Shown here: positions 1-11,314 of the stretch, piece after piece
Layout: each line of letters begins with the position of its first letter
Numbering within the stretch: position 1 is the first letter of the stretch
DNA from: Schistocerca nitens
Lineage: Eukaryota > Arthropoda > Insecta > Orthoptera > Acrididae
Reading direction: 5' to 3'
Assembly (NCBI RefSeq): GCF_023898315.1
Contig: NC_064622.1
Location: 174,426,178 to 174,490,177, forward strand
Length of the DNA: 64,000 nucleotides
The notes under the pieces: generated by a model
The model's database searches: none
What the model saw: only the letters and a program-made list of their open reading frames with translations
Told to the model about the DNA's origin: nothing
Position numbers and translations under genes: made by a program

Positions 1-124
1 AACCTAAATTATCCTAAGGACAAACACACACACCCATGTCCGTGGGAGGACTCGAACCTCCGTCGGGACCAGCCGCACAGACCATGACTGCAGCGCCTTT
101 CACCGCTCGGCTAATCCCGCGCGG
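1..124 (-). repeat. tRNA-derived SINE (family B), cut by window edge
   Basis: Read on the minus strand, this begins with a tRNA-like head containing an A-box-like segment (TTAGCCGAGCGG) and a B-box (GGTTCGAGTCC), followed by a tail with a CATGGGTGTGTGTGTTTGTCC-like stretch. The window starts inside the tail, so length and target duplication cannot be judged. The head differs from the abundant SINE family A elsewhere in this window, so this is a second, related family. A functional tRNA gene is unlikely because no matching acceptor stem is visible and the body continues past the tRNA part. Confidence 0.8.
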
Positions 125-1224
125 CAGCTGTTTAGCTTTATAGCCCCAATAAGCAGAAGCAATCAGCAATATCACCGTATGTACTGCATCCGGTTTTGTC
201 GGAGTGATGGTTCTCGTACTCGCCTGCGACGATGGAATGGAAGAATTCTAGCCCCCCCCCCCCCCCAAAAAAAACCTCTTTCAAACACTGCGACGGCAGA
301 AGAAGTGCTCTCAATCACTGAACACTGCATACTCAACAACGACTTCCAACCCGGAGGCAAACTCCAGAATCGTATAAGTTCGCAACAGTACAGTGCCTAC
401 CGTTCTAACTATAAACTCTCCTGAGAGCAAAGACAGAAAGTCCGCCTGTACCAACAAAGCTGATACTGAGCGACCGTCACACACGGGCGCTCATAAACGG
501 AAGACCTCTTCTCTCCACCGCTGGCTGCCCAGCAAGGCTCGGCTCCCCACCCTCGTAACTCAGAAAACAAATCATATTCTCCAAACCACGGAATATTCTC
601 CCTCTCTACAGAATCTTCCGAACGCCGAACAACCATATTGTAGTCCTTTGTCGTCGAGGGCGGAAAGGTTGCGAGGAAATACCTATACTCATACAATGGT
701 ACGCTTCTGAATAAAAATCAGCGTAAATAACCCAGTCTGCGTGATTTCCGAGATAACGCTTCCTCGTTCCGCTCAGCTGCGTCCAAGATTTTCATAGTTT
801 CCGAAGTACAATCCTTCTGGCCTACCTACAATACCGGCCAGTCGCCGTTGTATTGTATTTCCGTGCCCAGGTGTCCAGACTGTCTATCTTGGCATTTCCT
901 TTGTCAAGCAGGACCAGCACACCTGTGCGGGTTTTTTTCCACCAGGGCTTGTGTTCCGCCTGCCGTTTCATCCCCACTGGCGTTCCAACCTCGACTAGTA
1001 TAGGCAATCATTCATTACGCCGTTTTGATAATAAAGACACTCTGTCACCTTTCATGCAAAAGCGTTAAAAATTATTTAGAAGGTATACGTTATAATGTCA
1101 GTCTTATATATTCATATGTATGTCTTAAATATTCATATATACAACCTACCAAATTATACGTAATTGTGGTTGTAGATCACGCCAAAGTATGTAGATGAGT
1201 GCTTTTAAGGTTCGAAATTATAGC
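125..1224. other. No gene recognised; poly-C/poly-A run inside
   Basis: I recognise no gene or transposon here. The only obvious feature is a homopolymer junction at about 251-274, a run of some fourteen C followed by eight A. Short open frames exist on both strands (for example 393-710 plus and 822-1007 minus), but none shows a family motif and they overlap each other, so I treat them as chance. Confidence 0.5.
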
Positions 1225-2015
1225 CACCTTACACACTTATTGACCGAGAGTATCAGCGTTTGCATAGAGTTGTCAGAGCTAACACGCTAGCAGAGCGTCG
1301 TGAAATAGCCACAGACATCAGTGTATGACGTATGACGAACGTATCCATTTGGACAGTGTGGCGACACGAGACGAACGACGCAAGTGCTTTTGCTAACACC
1401 ACGATATCGCCTGCAGCGCCTCTCCTGGGCGACCATATCGATTGGACACTAGAGGAATGTAAAACTGTGGCCTGTTCAGGTAAGTACCAATTTCAGTTGG
1501 TAAGAGCTGATGGTGGGGTTCGAGTGTTGCGTAGACCCCACTGAGCCATGGATCCAAGTTTTCAATAAGGCACTGTATAAGTTCGTGGTGGTTCCATTAC
1601 GCTGTGGGCTGCTTTTACATCGAATGGATTGGATCATTTGATCCAACTAAGCCTGTCACTGACTGAAAATACTTCAAACGACGATTGAATTTTTATGCTT
1701 ATCAAAGAGTCATGTCACCAGTCCACAACTGTTGGTAATTGGTTTGAAGAAAATTCTGCACAATTTGAGCGAACAGTTTGGCCATCGAGATCGCCCGACT
1801 GAACCCCGTCAAACATTTGTGAGTCATAATCGAGAGGTCAGTTCGTGCACAGTATCCTGCACCGGCGTCACTTTCACATTTATGGACGGCTATGGAGGCG
1901 ACATGACTCAATATTTCTGCAGGATACTTCCAACGGCGAGTTGCAGCAATGCGCCGAGCAATAGGTGGTCCGACACGATATTAAGGGCTACCTCATGACT
2001 CTTGTCATCTCACTG
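1225..2015 (+). pseudogene. Tc1-like transposon relic, family A (5'-truncated)
   Basis: The stretch aligns by eye with both halves of the family A element at 49722-58590: the middle part (1225-1520) matches about 55400-55710 and the C-terminal part (1550-2000) matches about 58060-58575. Conserved pieces include the codons for the region before the second catalytic Asp and the C-terminal block around TATGGAGGCGACATGACTCA. The 3' end matches the family A terminal repeat (CATGACTCTTGTCATCTCACTG) and is followed by TA at 2016-2017, as Tc1/mariner insertion predicts. The 5' terminal repeat and N-terminal DNA-binding domain are absent. Frameshifts and stops break the frame throughout, so it cannot encode a transposase. 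Confidence 0.8.
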
Positions 2016-2289
2016 TAACGAGCACAGCCACACATCTGATCTATCCATTCTTGTGGTCATCAGGGGAGATGCCTACCGACTTGCAGGATTAGATTTCAAA
2101 ACTCCGATTTGTTCTAATTGTTCAGTGCAGAAGCAGCTTCATCGTGAATGGTGTGGGTTACTGGACAAGCTTGGTAAAACTTATGTTTTGCATCGCCCTT
2201 GAGCGTAATGTGCTGGTAAAAGTTCTTCGTATGTCGCAGTGTGCTATCAAACAAGTGTTCTTATGTGATTCTTTAATTTCTCCTGGCGT
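2016..2289. other. No gene recognised
   Basis: Flank between the Tc1 relic and the fold-back repeat. Nothing recognisable on either strand. Confidence 0.4.
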
Positions 2290-2472
2290 ATTTCATGGCG
2301 AAATAATTCTCGGGTGAACAGCCTGGTGTGTGTACAAGGAACACAACATTTCAGCAATCGACCATGTTGCCATTACCAGGTGTGCTGATGGCAATAAGGT
2401 CGATTGCCGAAATATTGTGCCCGTTGTATACTCACACCAGACTATTCACCCGAGATTTATTTCGTCAAGTGT
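2290..2472. repeat. Palindromic (fold-back) element with hammerhead-like core
   Basis: The sequence folds on itself about position 2381. The left arm (from about 2305, TCTCGGGTGAACAGCC) pairs with the right arm ending near 2457 (ACTATTCACCCGAGA), and the inner arms contain GCAATCGACC and GGTCGATTGC. The right arm at about 2385-2420 reads CTGATGG, a GGCAAT...ATTGCC stem and then GAAA, which resembles a hammerhead ribozyme with one core base changed. By analogy with the Penelope-like element at 49941-55218 this may be a short non-autonomous relative. No protein is encoded. Confidence 0.55.
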
Positions 2473-2755
2473 CCTTGTTTTTCACACAACTGACGAATTC
2501 TTCACACAACTTATGAATATTGGCATGGGAAAGCTGCATACCAATGGCATACACACTGTGTTGAATATCTAAACCAAGTGAATCAAAGGATACGCGCCAT
2601 AAAACCGGGACTAGAACATGAGTGGACTACTGAGAACGACACTGATACAGTCGTATTTCTAAACTCTACTAGCGAAGAGCGGAGATATTTTCTCCATTGT
2701 AGGCCTTGAGGTGGACGTGTGATTTTTATAGCTGAGTATGTTCCGCTTGCTTGTC
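2473..2755. other. No gene recognised
   Basis: Anonymous AT-rich sequence between the fold-back element and a SINE. Nothing recognisable. Confidence 0.4.
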
Positions 2756-3043
2756 AGTAATGGGTGCCGATGATGAAGTCCCATACGCCTTCATAGAGCG
2801 TAGGGGACGATGCGGGATACCAGCACAGCCGTACTGGGCAAGGTCCTAGTGGAGGTGGTTTGCCATTGCCTTTCTCTGACCTTAACAGGGATGAATGATG
2901 ATGATGATGAAAACGAAACAACAGCCAGTCATCTCGAGGCAGGTGAAAATCCCTTAACCCGCCGGGAATCGAACCCGGGACCCCCTGCTCGGGATGCGAG
3001 AACGCTACCACAAGACCACAAGCGGCGGACTTAGTAATGGGTG
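2756..3043 (-). repeat. tRNA-derived SINE (family C) with 11-bp target duplication
   Basis: The minus strand starts with a tRNA-like head (GTGGTCTTGTGGTAGCG as A-box region, GGTTCGATTCC as B-box) and continues into a body with a CATCATCATCATTCATCCC tract. The SINE proper is about 2767-3032. The direct repeat AGTAATGGGTG flanks it perfectly at 2756-2766 and 3033-3043, the mark of target-primed retrotransposition. The right duplication overlaps the left end of the mariner-type element at 3041, so the SINE landed at or across that border. Transcription would be by RNA polymerase III from the internal boxes if the copy is still active. Confidence 0.85.
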
Positions 3044-4525
3044 GTTATAATTAAAGTGTAGCTACTGCCAAAGGTCCAGTGTGAGCTACAATTATCGCAT
3101 AGCAGCGAAACTTGATAGATATTCTAATATATTAACGCGGAACCGATTTACGCTGGAGTAAAATTAGTTCCAAACTTGGCCACCAGGTGCAAATCTTGCG
3201 CTATGAATGCAAGAAATGACGTATAGAAATGCTTCCAATGTAATATATCGGGAACGCGACGTAGGGAGAAAAGGGCAAACAAGTTAGAAAGGCATAATGG
3301 TGATTTTATTATTGGCCGCAACGCACAATTTGTTCAATATGAGCACCAGAGACGTCGACGAGATGCTGCGTCCGTTAAACGACTTGATCGACAGTGGGTC
3401 GCAGCAGTTCCGGTGGAATCGAAGCAACGAGTTCCTGTACACGGGTCTTCGGATCAGGCAGAGACCAAACGTGTCCCTGGTAGACGCGTTGTTTTAGATG
3501 TTCCCAGAGCCAAAAGTCACATGGATTCAGGTAAGGTGATGCTGCAGTCCACGCATGTGGAAAACCTTTGTAGATAACACGTTCGTTGAAGGTTAAACTA
3601 AGCAGATCTTTCACTGGGCGAGCGACGTGAGGTGTTGCCCCATCTTGCATGAAAATACACGTAGTTGCGCTCTTACAAAGCAAGTATCACATGCTCTTCA
3701 TCTCGATAACGTGCAGACGTCATGGCACATCTGACAGGCCCACTGGGTACATTCTCTCAGAGAAGAACAAACCGAGAACAAAGGCGCTTGTGAATCCCCC
3801 ACCACACGGCCACACATGGCGATATTAATGGCACTTCGTGCACAAAACGCGGTTTAACAGTACCCCAAATTCTACAGTTCTGTGTATTCACTGCACACTG
3901 TAGAGAGCAGATTCAGAACGTTGATGTGGATCACGGGGTTTCAGTTGCTGCACCGTCTGGGTCCTATACGGGTACCAATGTAAAAAAAAACGGCAAAACT
4001 TTCCGTACTGTTGACCATCGGATGGACAAATCTCGTGACACTGTACGAGCACTATCAGTGTCCAGGACATGTGTGTGCATGGCCAGTTACAGCAACAGCG
4101 ATCTCATCAATAACTTCCACTGAGATAGGACGTCTTCCTCTTCCAGGTGCCACACCAAGCTCACTTACGTTTTCAAATATCTTTATCATCTTCTTTAAAA
4201 CATTTAATGACATTTAACCTCTCCTCAGACGTTTCAGACCGTGATATTCTCTCAATGCAGCACAGTAATTGCTGCAGTTCACGTAAAACTGTTTCACTAA
4301 AAGCGCACGGTCTCTCTTCTTGATAGCCATACTTTACATGCACGTTACAGCTTGTCAAATGACAGCGTGGATGTTATACCATCATACAAACAATGTAAAC
4401 AGCCTAATTTGCACCTAAACTGGAACTAACCGTTTCGCAGGGTAAATCGGTTCCTCATTAACGCATCGGCATATCTATCAAGTTCACTGGGCCTCCGTGA
4501 GTGACTGCACGTAAATTATAACCAC
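3041..4525 (-). mobile_element. Mariner/Tc1-type DNA transposon relic with long terminal inverted repeats
   Basis: The left end (GTGGTTATAATTAAAGTG, 3041) is inverted at the right end (CGTAAATTATAACCAC, about 4510-4525). The similarity extends inward for about 200 bp, including the shared segments AACTTGATAGATAT and GGAACCGATTTAC. The element carries one transposase relic on the minus strand, described separately. Both ends are recognisable, but the central reading frame is decayed, so this copy is not autonomous. Confidence 0.8.
3375..4358 (-). pseudogene. Transposase pseudogene (IS630/Tc1/mariner superfamily)
   Basis: Three minus-strand frames give successive parts of one DDE transposase. 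About 4150-4090 encodes an Arg/Gly-rich linker (APGRGRRPIS). About 4070-3888 encodes a helix-turn-helix-like stretch (HWYPYRTQTVQQLKPRD). Residues from 3683 to 3375 include FMQDGATPHVA, holding the second catalytic Asp, and LNPCDFWLWEHLKQRV in the catalytic C-terminal region. Cut-and-paste transposition of the surrounding inverted-repeat element is the family role. Frame changes and stops separate the blocks and the first catalytic Asp is not visible in frame. The pattern fits the arthropod group with a CDFWLWG-type motif better than classical mariner. Confidence 0.75.
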
Positions 4526-5297
4526 CTGAAATTTTGGTAAATAAGTGTCTGCAGCCCCTGCATCTGACTAAAACGTATTGATTGATTGCCGATCGGCAGA
4601 GAAATGAACAGTTTGAGGTTTGTCCTCTTAATGTGTCTATTCTGAACTGCGGGAGACTGTCTTTGCCTGAATTGTGAATGACGAAGCATTCAGCTTACGT
4701 ATATTAGAAGTGAGCTGGTTACATGAGTTTTGTTTTGCACTGTGCGTTTTACCACGCAATTCCTTCGATTCTTTCCATTATTCCTGTGCGGATTTTCAGG
4801 AGGAGTGGGCACAGATTCAGGATAAAAGATCGTATTTATTACCATTTTCTTCAGTCAAAATTTCTGTGGAACAGAATTTATTTTGCATTTCTTTTGCATC
4901 GACACTTCCTGTGTCTCTTTTGATTTACTGCAACGTGATCACTACGAATGATCGAGAAATCAGTTTTTGTTGTCATGCGTTCCATAACATTCCAGGGAAT
5001 ACTTGTTCACTTATGAGCTAGCAGAGGAAGCGAGTGAACGCCTTGTGATCTATTTGTGAGGTTCCCTGTGGCAGCGGTTGTAATATGCCATGCAAAACAG
5101 AGGACACTGCTACTTATCCGTGGTCAGCGTTACAACAGCAATAGGCACATTAAAGTGAAGGTCAGTGAAGCCTTGCACTTCCTGAGCTTCGATTTCTTTG
5201 AGTACATCACCGAGACCAAGGTTGACGAAGAATGTCAGTCCATATTCTGTTATCAGCATGATTTTGAATAATGGCATCGCGAAGCATTTCTTCTTGA
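4526..5297. other. No gene recognised
   Basis: An open frame at 4674-5021 (115 codons, plus) is hydrophobic and cysteine-rich but has no motif I recognise. Base composition and codon pattern do not set it apart from its surroundings, so I do not call it a gene. Confidence 0.4.
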
Positions 5298-5518
5298 CGT
5301 GAGGCATTCAAATGGTTCAAATGGCTCTGAGCACTATGGGACTTAATTTCTGAGGTCATCAGTCCCCTAGAACTTAGAACTACTTAAACCTAACTAACCT
5401 AACGACATCACACACAACCATGCCCGAGGCAGGATTAGAACCTGCGACCGTAGTGATCGCGCGGTTCCAGACTGCACCGCCTAGAACCGCTCGGCCACTC
5501 CGGCCGGCGTGAGGCATT
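5298..5518 (-). repeat. tRNA-derived SINE (family A), copy 1
   Basis: Minus-strand SINE proper at 5309-5507: the tRNA-like head starts GCCGGCCGGAGTGG, with a B-box-like GGTTCTAATCC (one change) and a tail ending GAGCCATTTGAACC. An 11-bp target duplication CGTGAGGCATT lies at 5298-5308 and 5508-5518 and is perfect, so the insertion boundaries are certain. This is the commonest repeat of the window (eight copies). Confidence 0.95.
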
Positions 5519-5887
5519 ACAAGGGCATTTAAATTTACAGTTCCTAGGCATACCGTTGAGTTCAGTGATCCATGCTTTGTAAGGCGGATTATTACGGTGA
5601 TGCATGCGAAAAATAATTGAAAGGATCAACAGCTACTCGAATATGAGCATAGAAGATTACATCCAATTGTCGAACAAAGTCCTCATGGATTAGAGTTTTG
5701 GACTCTAACTGGCGGAACAACATTTTACTTTCTACATAACCTAAAAATAGGACAAAGTGCGTATATTTTGGGTGGTTGCCTAATTCCGGGTACCTGAATA
5801 TCTCCCTTTCTTGGTGCTGCACTCCATAGCACACACGACAACAAGTGGCGGAGGTTATTCTGATACGCCTTTGTGCGTTTGACCACA

Positions 5888-6113
5888 GTTGTTGTTAAGG
5901 CCGGCCGCGGTGGTCTAGCGGTTCTAGGCGCGCAGTCCGGAACCGCGCGACTGCTACGGTCGCAGGTTCGAATCCTGCCTCGGGCATGGCTGTGTGTGAT
6001 GTCCTTAGGTTAGTTCGGTTTAAGTAGTTCTAAGTTTTAGGGGACTAATGACCACAGTAGTTAAGTCCCATAGTGCTCAGAGCCATTTGAACCATTTTTT
6101 GTTGTTGTTAAGG
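5888..6113 (+). repeat. tRNA-derived SINE (family A), copy 2
   Basis: Plus-strand SINE proper at 5901-6100, only about 380 bp from copy 1 and in the opposite direction. The head carries an A-box-like GGTCTAGCGGTTC and a B-box GGTTCGAATCC; the tail ends in GAACCATTTTTT. A perfect 13-bp target duplication GTTGTTGTTAAGG is at 5888-5900 and 6101-6113. The T-rich end suits a polymerase III stop and a reverse-transcription start. Confidence 0.95.
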
Positions 6114-6249
6114 TTTCGTTCTCCACAGCTGTGTTTGCGTTGTGGTCAAGATAAAAAGTCCTTCCTCAACCCAGGTAAGACTTACTTTAAAAGTATTTCA
6201 TATAAGACGGTAGTGTGAAGCACGATGTTTCTAATGTAAGTGATAAAGG

Positions 6250-6790
6250 GTGTCGTCCACAGCTGACCTGAGGGTTAAGTTGTGTCTCAATGAAGCCACA
6301 GCAGGGACGCTGTCGACTGCAGTTCATGGAATGCAGGAAACAGTGGTTTCTACTGTTGAAAGTAGCCCACCTCCTGTACTTCCACCATCGAACCCAACAC
6401 CAAGAGCAGGTAAAGTAGTTATCTCCTTTTAAAAAGGAGCCTGGTTAATGGCAGAAGAAAGCTAGTATCATGACTGTAGGAGAGACATCACCTACTCCAG
6501 TTGCTTGATTCGATGCATTTGATAGACCTTCAGCATCTGGGAGTCTCAAAAGGTAGCTCTTCCTAATAAACAACAGGTGAGGCACGAAGCAGCAAGACCC
6601 CGATCCAAGCCTTGACGAAACCATATTGAAAGACTTGTAATATGACTATGAAGAGGACGAGGAGTGCATTTACTGCGACCAACTGTGGTCAACAGATACG
6701 TCTACAGAGACCGGGATTAAGTGCATCGGTTACTTTCGCTATAATTACGAGCTTTGTGCATGTGTTGAAGTTGACACTTGGAAAGTTTTT
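6250..6790 (+). pseudogene. Possible transposase C-terminal relic (pogo/Tigger-like tail)
   Basis: Several plus-strand frames give pieces that resemble the cysteine-containing tail of pogo/Tigger-type DDE transposases. The best piece, about 6630-6775, reads DYEEDEECIYCDQLW followed by a Trp/Cys-poor remainder; an acidic stretch before a C-x2-C pair is typical of those tails. Upstream (6440-6620) a low-complexity Ser/Thr-rich part with stops follows. No catalytic residues are present. An alternative is a chance acidic frame, so confidence is low. Confidence 0.35.
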
Positions 6791-7764
6791 AAATGTATTA
6801 AAAATTTATTAAAATGTATTAAATGTATTAAAAAGCACAAAGACAGAGCAATTTACTTGTTATGGCTGAAACGACTGCAGAGTAACCGAAAGTTATGCAG
6901 CATTCTTCACTTTTGAAACAAACACTGCATGCGAATAAACGCTATGTCACTAATTCACTAAATTTTTGTTATTGTTCACAACCTGTAACTATGAAATCAG
7001 AAACCCGTATATTAGGAACCATATTTTCTGGAAGCAAAAATTTCACGTTTTAATTCTTTAGTAAGCCATTACAACATAACATTGGGAAAGTTTTTTGCAG
7101 GGGTAGTATTTACATATTCCCTACTAACGTTATAGCACATTTTACATAATTTAAAGACTTATAATTTATGGGTAATTTTAAATTTAAAAACGGTATCCGA
7201 TAATAGGGCACTTTCCCCTATGCAATCCCACCCACAAAAACAAAGAAAGAGTGTCGTGATCCACCAGTATGCTGAAAAATGCTGCTCTAGCTTCAGGTGG
7301 TACTCTGTCCAATCCTCTTGTTTTGCATCAGAAAGCGGAAGGGAAGAGGCGGCACCTGGCTGCTGGCATCTGGCGCTTCAGTCGTTGTTGTTTGCTGGAT
7401 TTGTGGTGCGTCCATCAATTTGCCAATAGTTGTGAGAAAAGAGATGATTTCTCGGCCCTGAAACTGAATAACAGTAGTGACTGATTGCTCTCCAGAAGTT
7501 GCCTTTGCATGCACAAATTCAGGACACAATAAAACACATTCCACACAAAATTATAAAAATTTTTACGAAAATCAGACAACTGCCACACATAAAAACCAGA
7601 CTTGTTGGCAATTAGTGTCTGATGTGCCGGTAATAGTGGTGCCCAATAAAGACAGTCAAACCTCTACAAAAAGATAACACATTAATAAGGTTATTTACAA
7701 TATTTACATTTAACAACTGACATATACATGAATTTGAAATGCTGAAGGGCATTTTGTGTTGCCT
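6791..7764. other. No gene recognised; AT-rich
   Basis: AT-rich sequence with short ATTAAAATGT-type tandem repetition near 6800-6830. Overlapping short frames at 7220-7544 on both strands show no motif. Nothing can be assigned. Confidence 0.45.
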
Positions 7765-8185
7765 TGGGACAGTAGGCGGAACGTCTCGCAATGTTTGCTA
7801 TTCAGTGATCAAGACTGACTGCCATAATGGTCAGTTGAGAAGATGAATTTAGGTGCCATATAGAAAGGCCTCGTCTCCTCGGGACACAATCCTGTTGCCT
7901 CGATGGATGACGGTTTCTGGTACGAATTTCCATCCGTAGTTTACTTTTCTCCTGGAACCCACTAAAATCTCCAATGTTTTTCGGCATGTAGGAGAAATGT
8001 AAATTACGGATGGAAAGCCGTCTCCGAAACCGTGATCCACCGAAGCGACAGAACGTAACGTTCGTAGGAGACAAGGTCTGTCTACGCAGCTGTTAATTCC
8101 CTCTACTCCATAGACGGTCGGCAATCATTCGCAATAACTGAATAACAAACAACGCAGTGAGACGTCCCGCCTACGGTCCGTCAGC
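7765..8185. repeat. Fold-back repeat, about 420 bp, imperfect palindrome
   Basis: The left arm (about 7765-7957) reappears inverted in the right arm (about 7990-8185). Examples are TTCCATCCGTAGTTTAC against GTAAATTACGGATGGAA, CGGTTTC against GAAACCG, and the outer pair CAGTAGGCGGAACGTCTC against GAGACGTCCCGCCTACGG. The spacer is about 30 bp. Long inverted repeats without coding capacity suggest a fold-back or MITE-type element; I do not see a clear target duplication. Frames spanning it (for example 7849-8124 minus) are by-products of the palindrome. Confidence 0.65.
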
Positions 8186-8251
8186 GTACAAAGTCACGTT
8201 TGCTGCCGAAGGGGTGGCCTGTGCCTGTAACTTCGATGCTTTGTAACGTCG

Positions 8252-8695
8252 TTGGATGGTGTTTCTGGGGACGATTTCCTTTTCACCCACGACGACCACT
8301 CGAAGTTCGTTGCAAAATTTCTGAGACGCCCTGTATACTCAGGCAGTATGTTTTTCTACCAGAATAACGACGTTACAGAAGTTCCCGACGGATCAAGTCC
8401 ATCTCTTAAAAGTACACCTGTCCACTGTAATGTACACAGTGCTGGCAAGTCTCGCGAATGGAGCTTTCTTCCTTTCGAGAGGATGCAGGTGTTCCATATA
8501 GAAACGGTGCCCCGGGCGTCGGCGTATGGATGGCTTTATTGTTTTATGGCGCCGAGCTCCACTTTTAGGGCTGGCCCAGGGGAGCAGCAGATGTGCGAGC
8601 AAGGCCTACCGCAACCTACTAAACCCTCTGTCCTACTGAAGTGCATACTAAGCAGGTGTTTTGCTTTTGAGACCGAGTTTGCTGATGCATTCTAG
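8252..8695 (+). other. Unassigned 147-codon open frame
   Basis: A plus-strand frame with ATG and stop, longer than most nearby. I recognise no domain, signal peptide or repeat in the predicted product, and no splice-site context or polyadenylation signal supports it. The start of the region (GTTTCTGGGGACGATTTCC to ACGCCCTGTAT, 8260-8335) looks like the end of a DNA transposon, because an ACGCCCTGTAT-type terminus is common in arthropod elements. A chance frame within repetitive DNA is the likelier explanation. Confidence 0.2.
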
Positions 8696-8884
8696 CTTGT
8701 TAGCGGTGGATACAGTTGTTTCGAATCCTGTTGCAAGATTCATCTCGTGAATTCGCATCATATTTTCTGGTCAACTCGTGTCTTCTGGATCATCACATTT
8801 CCGTTGTGTCTCATGGAGTGAGGAAATGTGACACAGTTGATGGTGATTCATCAACAGGATAAAAATATTAACGTTATCGATGCC

Positions 8885-9095
8885 CTATTTTTCAGAAATA
8901 CTTTTCGTATTATTGCCAGTCTACGCTTCATACCCTCTCTACATTCGCCATCGTCGGTTATTTTTCTCCCTCACTGCAATACATACCTAATGCTATTAGT
9001 GTCTCGTTTCCTAATCTGATTCCTTAGCATCAACTGATGTAACTGAAATTCATTCCATTATCTTTGGTTCACTTCTTTTATGTTCATCTTACGAT
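8885..9095 (-). mobile_element. RTE-like LINE fragment
   Basis: On the minus strand this corresponds to the post-catalytic part of the RTE-like reverse transcriptase ORF seen more completely at 29296-30830. The DNA segments CTTTTCGTATTATTGCCAGT and TCTCGTTTCCTAATCTGATT align with about 29800-29830 and 29905-29930. The translation contains a KITDDG-type motif. Only about 200 bp are left; it is a dead 5'- and 3'-truncated piece. Confidence 0.75.
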
Positions 9096-9099
9096 GGAT

Positions 9100-10400
9100 G
9101 TACAGTAAGGGAAGCAACAAATTTCTTTTTCTGAAAACAGGGTGATTTTATTAATGATTCCAGTACACCATATTAGTCCCCACTCTTTTAGCTAAAAGAT
9201 CTGTTTTCCAGCATGATCTCCGATCAGTCCGACGGTCTTACACCACCTTCCTGGGACAGCTTGTATGTGCACATGGTACCACTCTACTGGTCGGCGTCAG
9301 AGACAACTTCTTGTTGTATCAGTAACATCTCTACCATCCAAGTATTGTTTCCGCGAAGTGCATCATTCAGTGGGCCAAACAAATGGATTGTCGAAAGGAA
9401 CGAGATGCCGGCTATAGGAGGAATGAGAAAGAACACCTCAATCAACTGTTATGAGTTCCTCTCGGATGTATAGACTGTGTGGTACCTTGCATTATGCTAG
9501 AGAAGAACAAGTTCTTTCTCATTTTTGTGGCAACAAACACGCTGAACTCGTTTCATCTACCTGAGGGTAGCACAGTACATTACATATTGATTGTTGCACC
9601 ATGAGGGAGGATAACAAACAGAATAACCACTTTAAAGAGCCCATGGCTTTAGCGGCTGAGGGTACGGTTTTGAACTTTTACTTCAGAGGAGAGCTAGTGT
9701 AGGGCCACTCCATGAATTGGCCTTTTGTTTCCGATTCAAAGTGATAAACTCATGTTTCATCGCCTGTTTGTCAGAAAATTGACACGATTAGCTTCGTAAC
9801 GCGCAGGCAGCTCCGCGCAGGTGGTCCTTCGGTACTCTTTATGGTCTCCTGATAGGCGGCGAGGAACCCATAGGGCAAAATGTTTGAGTAGCTCAATTGT
9901 TGGATGAGTGTGTCAGCACTACCAAAAGAGACATCCAGTCACCCAACGAGAGATTTGAGTGAGATACGTCGATCACTTCGAATGAGAGTGTCTGCACGTT
10001 CCATTATTGCAGGAGTCACGGCTGTGTGCGGACGGTCGGCACGTGGGATATCGGACTGATTTGCGTGACGTTGTTGCGACGATGACAGACACTTTGCCCA
10101 ACGACTAAGAGTGCTCTTATTCAGTTCCAGGTCTCCCTAGGAATTCTGCAAGCGCCTATGAATTTCTGCGATGCTCAGGTTTTCCACAAAAAGAAACTAA
10201 TGACAGCTCTCTACTTGCAACGCACCTCCGTCACAGATACCGTTTTGAAGGATACATATAGCGCCGCCGCCTATCTGAACTTCATGACATTAGAGAGCCT
10301 GGAGCAGAAATATTCCAAGATTTCCAACAACTAATTGCACATTTTTTCAACAGAAATTGGCAGAGAAAAAAATGTTTCATTATTTACTGAACGCCCCTAG
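9100..10400 (-). pseudogene. Mariner transposase pseudogene with one terminal repeat end
   Basis: Minus-strand pieces follow the order of a mariner transposase. About 10160-10040 encodes an EIHRRLQ-like segment, then LSRWAKCLSSS and a linker like DIPRADRPHTAVTP. About 9760-9700 encodes a GDETCVYHFESETK-like motif holding the first catalytic Asp region. About 9610 encodes LPHGATIN and about 9500 HNARYHTVYTSERN. About 9370 encodes HLFGPLNDALRG, the motif after the third catalytic Asp region. The right end (TTCAGTAAATAATG... inverted, with CGCCCCTAG at 10391-10399) looks like a terminal repeat. Many stops and shifts prevent any product. The DNA-binding domain is only partly visible. Confidence 0.8.
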
Positions 10401-11314
10401 TATAGTCAGTTCATTGAGACAGAGTATTAGACGTTTTATGATTGGTCGCTTGTTGCACAGCTTACGTAAACTTTTCTTGTATAAAATCATACTAACAAGC
10501 ATATTAACTTTATTCAAATGACAAATATTAACTTTAAATGTTTTTTTGACAAGACTTAAGTACCCAAAGAAAATCGGTGAATATCTTTTCAGTTTCATTG
10601 TGGATCTGAAAAGCAAGTTCTAACATCGTTAGAAAAAATTAAATAACTAATTCAAGTTGAATAAACAGATTTTATTTTCAAAATTCGTTCCATTAGAAAG
10701 TGGTGACCGTAAATATTAAACAGCAGAGCACATTTTCCGGAGAAATTGCAAAAGGTGAGTTCAGTCGCGGTTCCTGTTCCAGTGCTGAATGCACTCACTA
10801 TGTTTAGTGGAAAACATAGATTATCGGTACAATAATTCAAGGTAAGCTGTGAAATGCGGCTAGTACTTTGTTGCTAAATACGACGACTGTCTACTCCAGG
10901 AGATTTCGACAACCAAATTAAAATTCAGTAAGGTAAATGGGCAGTCAATATTAGCCAATTCATGCAGTATAGACAAACACAGCGTTCAGAGTGCTAATAT
11001 TGTTGCTTCGAATAGTTAATCCAAATTTAGAGGCTGCGGAAGACAGACAAAGCCGTAGCAAAGTCGTGCTGCTTCACAGACGCGACCAGACACTCCATAC
11101 AACAACGGTAAAGAGGACACTACGTTTGAGAACTAGAAAGAAGGTGATACAGTCGCTATATATTCCACTTTAATGACTGCAGCACTGGCGCGCTCACAAA
11201 ATACAGCAACCGCTAAACTCGATGTTGAGCCCAGAGATGCTCAACCATGCCTTGTCGCGTCTCACAGAGGCTTTATTTGGTCTCGTATTGATCGTTATGC
11301 AGCAACGATGACCT
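10401..11314. other. No gene recognised; AT-rich
   Basis: AT-rich sequence. Open frames at 10380-10616 and 10652-10840 (minus) and 10991-11421 (plus) are short, show no motif and do not continue. Nothing can be supported. Confidence 0.45.

Noticed and set aside
8252..8695. 147-codon frame as a host gene
   Set aside because: No domain, no splice or polyadenylation context; probably within repetitive DNA.
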